The position numbers and the translations under genes are program-made. Positions 9,784 through 21,800 of a stretch of 64,000 nt of DNA are shown here, in pieces (the stretch's first letter is position 1; every line of letters begins with the position of its first letter). A model generated the notes under the pieces. That model saw nothing but the letters and a program-made list of their open reading frames with translations, was not told where the DNA came from and did no database searches. This DNA is from Neurospora crassa OR74A (Eukaryota > Ascomycota > Sordariomycetes > Sordariales > Sordariaceae), in NCBI RefSeq assembly GCF_000182925.2, contig NC_026501.1, positions 1,674,001 through 1,738,000 on the forward strand, given 5' to 3'.

Positions 9784-12358
9784 GGTTGCGGTTTGGATGC
9801 CTGGTTCGGAGGAAGAACGGGTCTCTCTCCAGCAAACGAAGCGGGTTGGCGGTGGTAGTGGGAGAAGAGGGAGGGGGGGGGTTTCCGAAAGGGAGAGAAA
9901 GTCGGCCTGGGCTTGATGCAACTAAAGTTTTGCTGCGTGGAACAAGCGGGGGGCGGGAGTCCAAGGTTCACGGTCCACAGCAACCTTGAATCTTAATCGG
10001 GGCAAGACTCGATTTGCTTTCGGTGAGATCAGATCGAACCGCAGAGGCGAGGCGCAGATGCAGAGCCGTGGGTGGGATCTGGATGCCAGGTGATGGCGGT
10101 TGGTGGATGGATGGTATCGATGCGGTCCGTCTGGAGACGATTGCGATGGGGATAGAGAGGGATGGATGGGGGATGGCGATGCGAGGGGTTTGTCGCTGTT
10201 CCGAGCGTTCGCCTGCAAGTGGAAGGAGAGAGGAGAATCCAGACACAGTGCAGTGCTGACGCCGAACTGCGGGTCTTGTTTTGCTCGAAAATTTTGTCAA
10301 CAATCGCAGGTGCTGATGCTTCGCCGTGCTGGTGAAGGTGCAGGTGGGTGGGTTGTGTATGCTTTCAGTTTCGATGCTGTCCGGCTGGGGGGGGGGGGGG
10401 GGGGGGTGTTGTTGCCTGTTGTTGTTGGGAGGGACGGGAGCCTGTAACGTATCCCAGTACCTAGTGCTGTGTTTGGTGTTACCTTCGTCGCCTGGCTCGT
10501 GCGGTTTCTTCGCTAAACTTTTGCTGACCAGGCCTGAAAGGTCGACGGGAATGCTCGCCTGCACCAAACGGCTCGCTCCGTGTTTCTCGGGAAAGAAGGA
10601 ATTAGACGTCTCACTGCAGGAAACGACTTGGGAAGAAGGGACAATGAAATGCAAAACCTCTGCAAACACTTCAAGAAGACGCTTTGCCCACGGGCAATTG
10701 AACAAAGTTTTAGGATAAAGAACATCTGTCCTTTCATGTGAAGTGGAAGTAAAAGATGGCACATGGTGTACCTAGGTACCTATGATGGATGTCTCCAAGA
10801 ACACAACTGAGGTGGCCAGGCTCCCACGACGCCCAAGGCTCAGTGCTTCACTACTAGCAACTACACCCTACCCGGCAACCGCAGGGCTGCTAGACGTTGA
10901 ACGGGGGTCCAGGTGCCGCATTTGAAGTGGAGGGCTGAAGGCCGGGGGGTCGTGGAAAAGGGAGGGTGAGAGAAGTGACGTTTCTATCCGCTTCCAGATG
11001 TGCACTGTATCTTTTCTTAGGCGTTACCACCAACTCTACAGAAACTTACCAACAACAGTTACCTGCGGACCAAGGTTGAGAGACCTATCCTCTATGACGC
11101 ACACCCCCTCCCCGCCCAGATTGTGGTCTCTCTTAGTTACAACTGAAGTACCTACCTACGTATAATGTTGCTTCCCTGGCGCTTGTTCAAAGGTCCCTGC
11201 CTGCCTGGCCGGCTGCCAGACAAGCCAGACTTCCATGCTAACAGGCAAAAGGAGATGGGGCTCTCATCGGCATTGGCTGCCTAGGCTAGCAGTGACTTCC
11301 CTCCCTAATATGTAGGGGGTCTCTGAAATCCAAGAAGCCCCCATCCCTTTTCTTCCAGAACACCCGTCAACAGAAAGCGTTGTGGATGTAGTGACCACTT
11401 CTAAACTGTTAGATAAAGAACGCTCCTTGTCGTACCAGTTAATACCTACCTACCTAGCGATTATAAGAAGGTACCACAGATTCACGATCAAGCTCCCTCT
11501 CCAGCATCCCTCGGGGATTGCTGTGTCGTCCGTATAAGTCTTCCCACCAAGATAAATACCTGCACTTAATAAGGGACAGCCAACGGCTATTTGGTTGGGT
11601 TTCCAGGGCCTACACTAAGACAGAAAACACTCGGCCTCCATTACCGTTACTGTTTTATAAAGTGCATAACAGACTATTTTGCCTCCCTTCCATAAGCGTG
11701 TTCTGGATGCATATCTCGTCCATGGCCTATCCTTACTCAATAGCAGACCCCCTCCTTCCCCGGTGTTTCACCCGAAAGGCCGTGCAACAAGGTGGGAGAG
11801 ATGAGAGGCAATGTTGTCGAAGTTTTGCTAGTATGGAAGCAGCAGACAAAGAATGCATGAGCTGAGTACCAGAATAGCATGAAGCATCTGATTTTGATAT
11901 CTTTCATTCTCGGGCCCAGGCAGGCCGGGTTCATCTTCGTATGGTACTGCACTGTCAGTTGCCGTAGCAGTTGTCCTGTATTCTGGATGTGTGTGTGTAC
12001 GCAATCTGTTGCTTTGACATCTCTTGTAGTCCCGGTTACGGTCATCAGATGTTTTCATTTTTGGGTGTAAGCATGACCCCAAGCCCCCTTTTTCTAAGGC
12101 TTATGAAAACGTGGACCCATTAGATTGTCCCAAAGAAACTCAAACGCGTCCAAGTAGGTTAGGTATCTGTGAACAAATGCGCGAAAACAAACCCCTCATT
12201 TAAATGTCGTTGGTAACAGTAAACAGTCAAAATCCCCTGGTTGGGAATTTTGGTTATCGCAGAAACTGTGACTTTTTCCCAGCCCATCCAGAACCACCGT
12301 TCACCAACCCTTATGCAAATGCTTCATTCCATTTCATTACTTGTAAAAGCCAACAAAC
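9784..12358. other. Intergenic region between importin-beta and isopropylmalate synthase
   Basis: No recognisable coding sequence. It carries the importin-beta promoter and leader (GC-rich, about 9784-10260), a 20-G homopolymer, a pyrimidine/purine-biased middle with several short TACC motifs (10770-11460), and the 3' flank of isopropylmalate synthase. The longest open frame, 264 codons on the minus strand at 9968-10762, is low-complexity and crosses the G run; I treat it as non-coding. Confidence 0.6.
10387..10406 (+). repeat. G20 homopolymer
   Basis: Twenty consecutive G on the plus strand, about 600 bp upstream of the importin-beta start codon. Pure G runs this long are rare and can form G-quadruplexes. 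Length in the assembly may be uncertain because such runs are hard to sequence. Confidence 0.9.
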
Positions 12359-14463
12359 TCACATCTCGTCCGCTTGGGACTCGAGGGCCTGGATGATGCT
12401 CTTGCCATTGGCGCCGTTGGGTACGCTGAGGTTCACGTCACCGCTGACTTCCTTGTCGGCAACAGGCTTGGGAATGATCGGGCTGCCGACGCGGCTTCCA
12501 ACGAACTGTAGCGAAAGAGGAGTCAGTAATTATTCTCGAAACCAAGCATCAAGGGGTTGACGGTAGGTGAACTTACGTTGCTCGCCGCGCTGAGAAGAGC
12601 AATCAGAGAGCTCTGTACAACATCGGCGTGAATGCCAACACCCCAGACCTTCTCGGTTTGTCCGGCTGCCGTACATTCTATGTAGGTAGCAGCCTTGACA
12701 TCACGGCCACGGCCGACGGCGTGCTCCTTGTAGTCCTGGACATCCAGATCCACGCCAACGCTCTTAAGGGCGTTGGCCAAAGATGAAATAGGTCCGTTGC
12801 CGCGGCCTCTGAGGTTGTATTCGTGACCCTCGATAGAAATGACACCCTCGAACACACGTCCAAGGTTCTTGGTGTCCTGGGTCTTGCCCGGAGCGGGCGG
12901 CGCCGGCGAGCTGGATCGGTCGGGGTTGATCGAGTAGTCGACAATGTTGAAGCGCGGGTTCTCCTCGAGGTAATATGTTTTCTTGAACAAATCGGTAATC
13001 TCGGTGGGAAGAAGCTCGCGGCCCTTCTCGTCGGCGATCCTCTGAACGACCTTGCTGAAGGCAACCTGTAGGCCACGGGGCATGTCAAGGTGGAGGTGCT
13101 GCTGGATAATCCAGGCAGTGCCGCCCTTACCACTCTGAGAATTGACGCGGATAACAGCCTGGTAATCACGTCCAATATCCTTAGGGTCAAGGGGAAGGTA
13201 GGGTACCTGCCAATAATCGGTGTACTCCTTGCCCTCCTTTTCGCGCAGGGAGAAGCCCTTCTTGATGGCGTCTTGATGAGATCCGCTGAAAGCGCACACG
13301 ACGAGAGAACCGCCGTAAGGTGCACGAGGGTGTACCTCAATCTTGTTGCACTCCTCCACGGTCTTGATCACCTTGCCGAGGTCGGAGAAGTCAATGTTGG
13401 GCGAGACACCCTGGGTGTAGAGGTTGAGGGCCAGGGTAACCAAGTCAACATTGCCGGTACGCTCTCCGTTTCCAAACAGGCATCCTTCCACTCGATCGGC
13501 TCCAGCCATCTGGGCCAGCTCGGCAGCGGCAACCGCACAACCGCGGTCGTTGTGGGGGTGGAGCGATATGCACACCTTCTCGCGCTCGGTAATGTTGCGA
13601 GCAAAGTACTCCACCTGGTCGGCGTAGATGTTGGGAGTGGCCATCTCCACTGTTGCGGGGAGGTTGAAGATGATGGGGTTTTCCACTGTGGGCTCCCAGG
13701 CGGCCTTTACCGCTTCGCAAATGCGCACTGCGAACTCGGGGCTGGTATCGGAGAAGGTCTCGGGGCTGAACTCAAACGCCCACTCTGTGCCGGCCATCTC
13801 GGGGTCGTCCTTGGTCAAAGACTTGACCAGAGCTGCGCACTTGCTGGCCAATTCGACGCTCTCGTCCTCTGTGAAACCGAAAACAATTCTCCTGAAGCAT
13901 TCGCTGGTAGCCAAGTAGATGTGGATGATGGCCTTCTTGGCTCCCTTGAGGGACTGAACTGTGCGGCGGATGAGATCTTCTCTGCAGGGCGACAGAACTT
14001 GCAGCCAAACATCGTCGGGAACGGCACCGGGAGTCTCGATAAGGCGTCTGGTAAAGTCGTAATCGGTTTGCGAGGCGGAAGGAAAGGAAACCTCAATCTC
14101 CTTGTAGCCCAACTCGGTGAGCATCTGGAAGTATCTCCACTTCTGGTCGCCGTTCTGAGGGGAGGGTTAGCTAAGCTCGGTGACAAGACACAGGTCGCAG
14201 GTAGGCAGGAGAGGCGGCACGCATACCATGGGGTCAACCAAACTCTGGTTACCATCGCGAAGGTCGGTGGCCAGCCAGCGCGGGGCCTTGACGATAGTCT
14301 TGTTGGGCCATTGCCGGTCCGGGAGGTTCAGGGGAGGGAACGGCTTGTATTTGGTGGAGGGGTCCTTGAGCCTGAGACACGCTGTATGTTAAAACCTGTG
14401 TGCGCCGTGACACGGAGGTCACCAAGGTGGACTCGACGTAGTATGTTGTGCTTACATCGGCAT
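12359..14463 (-). CDS. LEU4: 2-isopropylmalate synthase
   Basis: First committed step of leucine synthesis: acetyl-CoA plus 2-ketoisovalerate gives 2-isopropylmalate. Four exons, 14463-14456 (only 8 nt), 14371-14227, 14154-12577 and 12505-12359, give 625 residues, like yeast Leu4. The spliced N-terminus is [14 protein letters not shown]. The catalytic TIM-barrel motifs are present: RDGNQS near residue 41, HPHNDRG near 250 (metal ligands) and GNGERTGN near 280. The C-terminal third is the LeuA allosteric domain ([19 protein letters not shown], then a region ending in ALLSAASN), where leucine feedback acts. The 84-nt intron after the 8-nt exon contains other in-frame possibilities, so a cytosolic or mitochondrial form from another start cannot be excluded. 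A perfect TGAGTCA box lies about 280 bp upstream. Confidence 0.95.
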
Positions 14464-16864
14464 CTTGAACACGGTACAAGTTGGGTGACTAGGCAACGCA
14501 ATTTGGACAGAAGATGGGAAAGATCAAAGAGTGCCCGACGTTGTGACTGACGTGCTTCGGGAAAAAGAAAGACGGAAAGTGGGGTGAAGGTATGCAAGAT
14601 CCCAAGGCAAATCCCCAATTGCAAAGTACGACTGGTTAGTTCAGAGCGGGAACGAAGACACTTCCCCAGAATCTGACTGACGAAAGATGATACGTTGCCC
14701 GGTATTATACCAACTCGGCGCCCGAACTCGTGAAAGTCTTCTGAGTCATTCCACCTGGTTCTCGTCTTGAAAGAGCAGCCGGCGCGTTTCCGGTAACGGG
14801 GCGTGATGGGCCTTGCTGGGGAGATCTTCGCGGGGCCAAGCTTCAACTCCAACAACCACGAGACGGGGGATCTGGGTTGCCCCACTCTCCCGGGAGGACT
14901 ACAACCCTTTTTCGCCCACTTCAAACACTGGTTGTCGTCTTGAATGTCGGGCAAATGTCCAAGCTGACTCTTCCATGTAGTGTTCCGCGGGTATGCTGTG
15001 CATGTTCATCGCCACTGGTTCTGGTTTTGGGTGTTGGCATCTTTTTCCATAACGCCTTGCTGTCTGCTATCGTCAATACAGATGGCACAGACGACATAAA
15101 GGACGGCTTCAGTTAGCTGCTAACTGTTGGTGCAAGCCCAACGGCGGGCCACTAAATAATTGTCAGTCACTCATAACTCAGTCATCCCTCCTATAATATG
15201 GGTGAGTGCCCGTCGATCTTCTCTGTGAGGGGAGCCTCTTCCCTCTGCCGTACATGCACGACAATAATGAATTGGCCACCCAGGATTGGCTCGTTCGCTA
15301 TGAATCTCTAGCAAACTTTTCCAGGGACAACACGTCAATTGGACAGCCAAAGCCGTTCTAAGGCCGCCTCTCCACTGCACATACTACTGTACACTAGTTG
15401 CTCGTCCGGCCTCCCGGGCCCGAGAAAGCTGTGTTTACTTCGAGAACTTCCATGTGGACGACCAGTCCTCCGATTCGGGGGTCCGGCGCTGGCATACCAC
15501 TGCATACGCCATCCCGACCTGAACCTTGACGCCATCAACGACGGAGATCCCGGGCTGGACGGCTTGCGCAATGGTTGGACAAGGGACAGGCCGCTCCCAA
15601 TTTGGACTAATAATAACAGGGGAAACATCCCAAAAGCCCCACTCCCTTCTCCGCCACATGTATCGTCACCGATGATCGGACTTCTCGTTGCCGGGGGGGG
15701 GATCATGCGATTGCCTGGAATGTTTACTTCTAACCCGTTGGAAACCGAATTTCGACAGGCCTTCGCAGTCACCCTTTTTCTTTCTGAAGCACGGATTCAT
15801 CAGAGAAGAAAAGATCATGCAAAGAAACATCTCCTATTCTCTCGGGGTTGGCCCCTAGCGTGGAAGTTAGTGCATATCCGCTGTAACGTCGTCAGAAGCC
15901 ATGCGTCATGCCAATCCAATGTTGTGCGGCGCCAGCAAGGTGTCTCGCGCCCTGTCATCTACAAGTGACAAAAAAAGAAGTCATGTGAAAGAAATAAGCC
16001 TTTCCAAAACTCTCACCGGGAGTGCTTCACATCTCTGAAACCGGTGATTCGACTGGTCAAAAAGACACACACCATGATAGATAAGGTCATTCTCGTCAAT
16101 AGCTACGAAAGTACCCATTAATCACAAGCCACAAACCTCGGACTTCAGATCTAATCCCGGATCAACACCAAAGGCAGCCTGATGTCATATCTTCAAGTTC
16201 CTTACCAGGATAGTGTTGCCTCATCCGTATGGATGTTCACGTCTGCTATGTTCTTCTGGAATATGACTACTCTGCTCGCTCGTACTCAACACCAAGTTCT
16301 AGTTGTGACTCATGAAGCTTGACTTCGCGTGCCTCGCTTTGTGGTCTGATCATCCGATATCGTTGAGTACATCCCACTCGTGAACGTCAAGATACGCGTC
16401 AGGGCTGGGAACGCCTTGTTCCTCTTCTCTACCTTCATGAGTACGTTCTGAGCGGAAACCCATGTTATTAGAGCATCGTCTACAGACAGTACAACCACAA
16501 GGTAAATAGCGCACAGATTCATCACAGATATGAGAAGGTAGTTGTAACTATCATCATAGATGCTACGTAGGTATTTACAGCAGGCGCGAATCGATATGTA
16601 CAAAGAGGCCATTCCTTCTAATTTGCCTTGTTCACACCTGATATTGAAAGCCAACAAAAAGAAGATAAAGAATTCGCTTCTTTCTGAGGAGATCGAGAGG
16701 TTTATCGCCATGCTAGGTAGGTCAGAAGGTGGTGGTCAGGTAGCCTGCAAGCAGCCAGCTAGGAAAATAAGAAAAGCATAGAAAAGATAGATGCCCCTAA
16801 CAAACAAAAAAAGAGAGAGAAAAGGATGCCTTCTCCCAAACCCAGAACTTGAAAAGGATGGAGA
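14464..16864. other. Intergenic region between isopropylmalate synthase and ferric reductase
   Basis: The 14464-15000 part is the promoter of isopropylmalate synthase. The remainder, to 16864, is the 3' side of the ferric reductase. A 209-codon open frame on the plus strand (15339-15968) has no recognisable domain and mixed composition, so I do not call it. The last 100 bases (about 16760-16860) are A-rich. Confidence 0.6.
14742..14748. promoter_or_regulatory. TGAGTCA box, candidate Cpc1/Gcn4 site
   Basis: The heptamer TGAGTCA matches the general amino-acid (cross-pathway) control element TGASTCA bound by Gcn4/Cpc1. It lies about 280 bp upstream of the isopropylmalate synthase start codon, a gene class known to respond to this system. 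The motif is expected by chance about eight times in 64 kb, so position and gene function are the only support. Confidence 0.45.
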
Positions 16865-18808
16865 TTACCAAGTAAAACTTTCCTCCACAAAATCAATCAC
16901 CGTCCCCCTCTCCCTCTGACAATTCCTCACCGCATGCCTCACATCATCCGCCAACCCACCCGGTCCGCACACCGTCACGCACATGGCCCCCTGCTGCTCA
17001 TGTACCTCCTTAGCCATCAACATCGGTATGTTGGGCCGACCAGGGAACATCTGCACTGATCGCGACGCGCTCGCCATCTCCCTTGGGTTCTTCGGCCTCG
17101 TCACGAACAGTTTGATGTGCAGGATCTCTTTTCGTCTTGGCAGCCTCAGGATCGCGTCCATCCACGGCCTGATCCACTCGAGAGACTCAAAGTCGCGCAC
17201 AATCCAGATCAGCACCACACGCCGCGTGGCGACCGTGCCGTCCGCGTACCCCTCGACCAGGTGGCGCAGGTACGAGATCTGGTGCGTGATGCCCGTGGCG
17301 CCGCAAAAGAGGACGGCCGTGCCGTAGCTGTCGAGCGAGTGGTGGCCCGCGTAGGGCCCTTCGAACGCGGCGCGGATCGTGATGCCTGGCTTTCGGCGGT
17401 CGGCAGTGCCGGCTACGGCATGGTTGTACAGCATGCGGGTGAAGCCCGAGTGGGCGCCGATGACGAAGGAGACAGAGGTGGCGACGGGTTTTTTAATGCT
17501 GAGACGGGAGGAAGGACTTGCGGCTGCGCCAATGTCCTTCTCGGTGATGGGAAGCAGTTCGTCCTCGGTGGTGTGATCGACCCAGGCGATGGAGAACGGG
17601 TGGTTCTCCCACGAGCGGATGCCGCTGAAGCGGAGGTAGGCGTGGGTGCCCGGCTGGATGTCGACGTAGCGCGGGAGGCTGAGGGTCACGCGGCAGGTCT
17701 CGCCGGGCATGGGCTCGACGAAGGCAGTGGTGATTCCGCGAGCGCGTGACCAGTTGCAGTAGGCGAGTCGAAACATGCGTGCGAACCGGTCGGCGATCCA
17801 GACGCAGAAGATACCGATGATCCAGGGGAGCTGGGGAAGTCCGCCCGGGAGGGTCGCGGTGACGCAGTGGACCCACGTCGCAGCGAAGGAGACAAAGGCG
17901 AGGATGATGTGCGTGTTGAGGAAGGTCTCGTAAAAGGCGTGGCGCACAGGTGACAGAGACAGGATCAGAATGGCGACCATGGCGGCTGTACCGACCATTC
18001 CAGAGCCGATGAAGCGGTCATTGAATGTCTTCTCTTTGACGCCAGCCCAGCCATTGTCGGCTACCTGGACGATGGCCCATGCAATCAAGTGAAGGAGCAC
18101 CTCAAAGACCACGACACGGCCCATCCATCGATGAAGAAGATTATATGTGTCGAAGCTAACTTGTAGGAGACCAATAAGCGGGTTGTTTCGGCCGGCGAGG
18201 ATGATGAGCGGAACCATATTGACCATAGCAAGAGTGCCCGACCGTCCGCGAAGTTCGGCCAAGAACGAGTACTTGTTCTCGTTGCCCCAGTTGAGGATGA
18301 ACATGTACGCTAGGTTGCTGGCCAGATAAAGGAGAAGAAGGACGCTGTGAAGCCTCGAGGGTAGAGTACCCATGTTCATGGCGCTCGAGAGTCGGATTTC
18401 GCGGTTGTGGCGTTTGTTCCATAAGGGGGCATAGATGAGATTCCTCTTGACACCCGGCATCCAGCTCCATTGCTTCACTTTCCAAAAGTGTTGCCTATCG
18501 CCTGGGATAGACATGGCTGAAAGTAACCGTAGCTTCGCCCATGATAGCTCTATGATTCTGACTCCCAGTACCACGACAGCAACCGCCCCCATACTGAGCC
18601 AGAGTGTATCCCTAAACAAGAGGTTCATAGGTTGGTTGACTCCGCTGAGTCCTGTGTTGAAGGGGGCGATGGTGGGATTCGCCGCCCTTTCGGGTAATGT
18701 ATGTGTTGCTGCCATATCTTCGTTTCGTATTTGCATTGCTGGTGTGAAGTGATCGCCTGGGTTGTTGAAGTCGAGTGCAGCGAGCCTGCGCCGCTGGATA
18801 AGATCCAT
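16865..18808 (-). CDS. Ferric/cupric reductase-type transmembrane oxidoreductase
   Basis: FRE/NOX superfamily flavocytochrome that moves electrons from NAD(P)H through FAD and two haems across the membrane, usually reducing extracellular Fe(III) or Cu(II) before uptake. It is a single exon of 647 residues. About seven hydrophobic segments lie between residues 65 and 345. The expected haem ligands are present as two spaced pairs, His226/His240 and His300/His314. The FAD-binding motif HPFSIA is at 403-408. The NAD-binding region includes GPYAGHHSL, the nucleotide-binding FCGATGITH and, near the C-terminus, CGPGGLADDV. The protein ends FVEESFTW, a typical aromatic C-terminus. The N-terminal 60 residues are soluble and I see no clear signal peptide. 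Whether it reduces iron at the plasma membrane or acts elsewhere cannot be told; no iron-permease or multicopper-oxidase gene is adjacent. Confidence 0.92.
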   Translation of the reverse strand: MDLIQRRRLAALDFNNPGDHFTPAMQIRNEDMAATHTLPERAANPTIAPFNTGLSGVNQPMNLLFRDTLWLSMGAVAVVVLGVRIIELSWAKLRLLSAMSIPGDRQHFWKVKQWSWMPGVKRNLIYAPLWNKRHNREIRLSSAMNMGTLPSRLHSVLLLLYLASNLAYMFILNWGNENKYSFLAELRGRSGTLAMVNMVPLIILAGRNNPLIGLLQVSFDTYNLLHRWMGRVVVFEVLLHLIAWAIVQVADNGWAGVKEKTFNDRFIGSGMVGTAAMVAILILSLSPVRHAFYETFLNTHIILAFVSFAATWVHCVTATLPGGLPQLPWIIGIFCVWIADRFARMFRLAYCNWSRARGITTAFVEPMPGETCRVTLSLPRYVDIQPGTHAYLRFSGIRSWENHPFSIAWVDHTTEDELLPITEKDIGAAASPSSRLSIKKPVATSVSFVIGAHSGFTRMLYNHAVAGTADRRKPGITIRAAFEGPYAGHHSLDSYGTAVLFCGATGITHQISYLRHLVEGYADGTVATRRVVLIWIVRDFESLEWIRPWMDAILRLPRRKEILHIKLFVTRPKNPREMASASRSVQMFPGRPNIPMLMAKEVHEQQGAMCVTVCGPGGLADDVRHAVRNCQRERGTVIDFVEESFTW

Positions 18809-21800
18809 TTGCGATGTTGTAATGTTTGAGGGTACGACGTGGTCCGGTGGTTGGTAAGATCCTTAAACGAGGGTAGAGAATGCGGGTAGAAAGCTAGGAG
18901 GAGCTTGTGCCAGTAGTCTTCGCGCTCAATGTGTCGATTCGCTGAAAGAGAGTGTGCGGTGATCCAGATTCGTGAATATTATCGAATGAGATGCCAGCTA
19001 GTGTATAATCGTATCATGCTCGGGCAAAACCGAGATAGAACGTTCTCCCGAGACAAGAATCTCGAAATGGCCAAGTGAAGCGCCCAAGCCGCCCGTTGGG
19101 CTGGGTTCAGGGGGATGAAGCAAACAAACTCTTGGTCTGTCTTGGTCCCTGACTATTCACTTGTAAGTATCGGGGGTAGAGGCGCTTGCTTGTCGTTTGT
19201 GCGGCGCTGCGCTGGGCCTCTGAAGGATAACGAAGATCAACTTTGGATCTTCTTTGCCTGATAATACCCGTGTGACCTCTGACCGAATCCCGTGCCGCCT
19301 AGGTAAACCCCAGAACTTTGTATTGTAGGTTGCCAACTGACGATTTTCCCCTGTTGGTTGATGATGGGCTGTGCTGGCGAGCCTAAGCTGATCGACCAGG
19401 GCAAACACCGCAAACTTGCTGGTAATTGTCGCGGCGGAGGGCCCTTTTATCTAACCGAAGAACCTGTTGGAAAGGTTGCTTTGCCGTCTCTTTTGCGCAA
19501 CGGGCAACGTATGATTTGCTGGCAGCTGGTGACAATAGTTTGTCGCTGGGGTGACTAGAAGGCGACGGGAAGGGTAACCGTTGAATCGTTTATCGTTCGG
19601 TACTGTTTAACTTCATCCACCACCAAAGAAAGACCTTGTTTCCGGGGAACAATTCCCCGCGGGCCCGTGACGGCGGTAACGAAAAAACCAAAGGCGAACT
19701 GGCGGGCACAGTCTGTAACTGCCGGTGTGTAGAATCCAAATCTGACAAATGACTTGGAATGCGAAATGACGTAAAGTGAATGAGAGTAAGGGGTAAAGAG
19801 CGAAAGGGGCTTGAAATGACAGGCGCCCTGTGTCAGGTACGTAGTTGGCTGTTCGCAGAAGAGGTGGTAAGTAAAGAGTGCAATGGTGAAAAGAAAGGCA
19901 GCGCTTGACACACTCACTGGATGTTACGAAAGCGATCGTTATTCAGGTCTGTGATCAATAGAGCCGCTCGCGTGGAATGGTCTGGCGAGTCGCTGATTCT
20001 CTCGTCCGTTGAGATTGCCCTTTCGGGAATTGGATGAACGACAGTTTAAGTGATGAACCACAAAAACTCCACAACCAGCCGAGGGATGGAAACGGTACGT
20101 GGATCGCCGCGCGTACCCAGAATAAAAAATAAAAATAAATTAGAGATGGACCTTCGCGACCAGACCGCAGGGGAAAAAAAGATTTAAAGAGCAACGCCGG
20201 CTTGGTGTCTGCAGAAACCAAGAGGGCATGACGCTGTTCCATCCAACAAACGACAGATATGTTCCTCGGCGGCAATCTGCTCCCTCTGCCTCAGCCCAAG
20301 CGGAGTAAGACCGAACAAAATTCTCTTTTCCCCCCTGGAGCAGTGGCGGATGCAACGAGGACAACTCGGCGGTCGAACACGCATATACGGAAAGAATCCC
20401 GTACGACGAGCAACCACAATCGGACTGTCCTGGGCCGACAAAAGAGAGCCCCAGCCTGGGCAAAGTGGGAGTGTGATTTCACACACCTTGACACTTCACT
20501 TGTCCCAATTTCTCTTGTCCGGAAATCCAACCGGACTGGCGGGATGTGGATTCAAGCCCTCCCAGAGCACGGGGCCCTGCAACGAATTGTAACATCGGGT
20601 TCGCTTCGCCCCATTCCAAGGAGAACTAGCCGGATAAATCGGAGCACATGGAATGAGGGAGATCCTATCGTGGATCAACAGGGCAAGGATGTATTGTCCA
20701 AGAGGCCCAGCGGTGCTCAGCCCACGGGCAGGCCAGTCCCGAGGGACCATTGGAGAGGACCGTACGCCTGGCTGCCATGCTCTCAGGGGCAAAAACGATG
20801 ACGGGTGGAAAAGTCCAAAAGGATTGGTGTACAACAAACGCAAGATGCTGCGGGGTGGTAGTTGGACCACGCAAAAGGGAAGCTCCACCATACGGCCTGA
20901 ACCCAGGGCTCAGCTTCTGAAACATCAAACATTGCTGCTTGATGGTAGGCCACTTGCTAAGCGGACCGTATTTCCGCTTCCTCTACTTTCTCTTATGTTT
21001 TATGGCTCCATCCCTCTTTTTCGCTTGATATTCCCTTCCCCATTTGCCCCCAGGGGGGCCTTCGTGGCTGGTCTCCACGACATTTCGGAGATCGTGCCAT
21101 TCCCAGATAACAAGCTCTTGGGCCCATCAGCGCACGGCCTGGGAGCTTGGCTGTTCGATCCTGTACGTACCACGTCTCCATTCTATGCATTGCCCCGATT
21201 CACAGGCGTACGGTAACACCGCAACAACAGAGTGGACGGGGTTAGCGTAGGAACCCGAAGTGCGTAGTCTCACGACGTTAGGAGAGACGCCAATCAGCTA
21301 TACTTGCTATGCAAAGGGCCGGCAGTCGTCCACGCCCCTAACAGATCTCTTGGCAGGCTCGGGCGGCTAGGGAGAGAATGTCGCGGGACGACATCGAGAA
21401 GGGACCATGTGCGATGCTCGACGTCATGATACGAAGGGGAATGCCAGTGAACGGCAGCCACGAGTCTCCCAGCCTTTCGGATAGGAATCGTTATACTCGT
21501 CAGGGATTCGAAATCTAACTAGCGGCTGGCGCGAGTAATAAAGGCCTGGGCACTTCCGTGCTCGAGTTGGTGATGTTTACGCAAGCGATCCGAGGTGAAC
21601 ATGGCCCGGCCCCATGACGATTCAAGCTCCCTTCTTTGACTTCTTTCTGCAAGTGGTACGAATCTAGCAGATTAAGTCAATAGCGGCCCCATTGTGGGGA
21701 ATTGACCCCTCCAAATGCTCCTTGTCATTATATAAACGTGGGGGGAGGGGGGAGGAGCGCTGCCGACGCAACAGAACGGCAGGACGAAGCCAAGCTTTTT

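Noticed and set aside
9968-10762. 264-codon open frame on the minus strand
   Set aside because: Low-complexity composition with a polyproline encoded by the G run, no domain, and it lies in the importin-beta upstream region.
13090-14550. 486-codon open frame on the plus strand
   Set aside because: Antisense shadow of the isopropylmalate synthase gene, which is a certain gene on the other strand.
15339-15968. 209-codon open frame on the plus strand
   Set aside because: No recognisable domain, mixed composition, and no flanking exon or good start context.
20259-21216. Overlapping 180- and 187-codon open frames on the plus strand
   Set aside because: They overlap in different frames and neither shows family features; probably chance in GC-balanced DNA.
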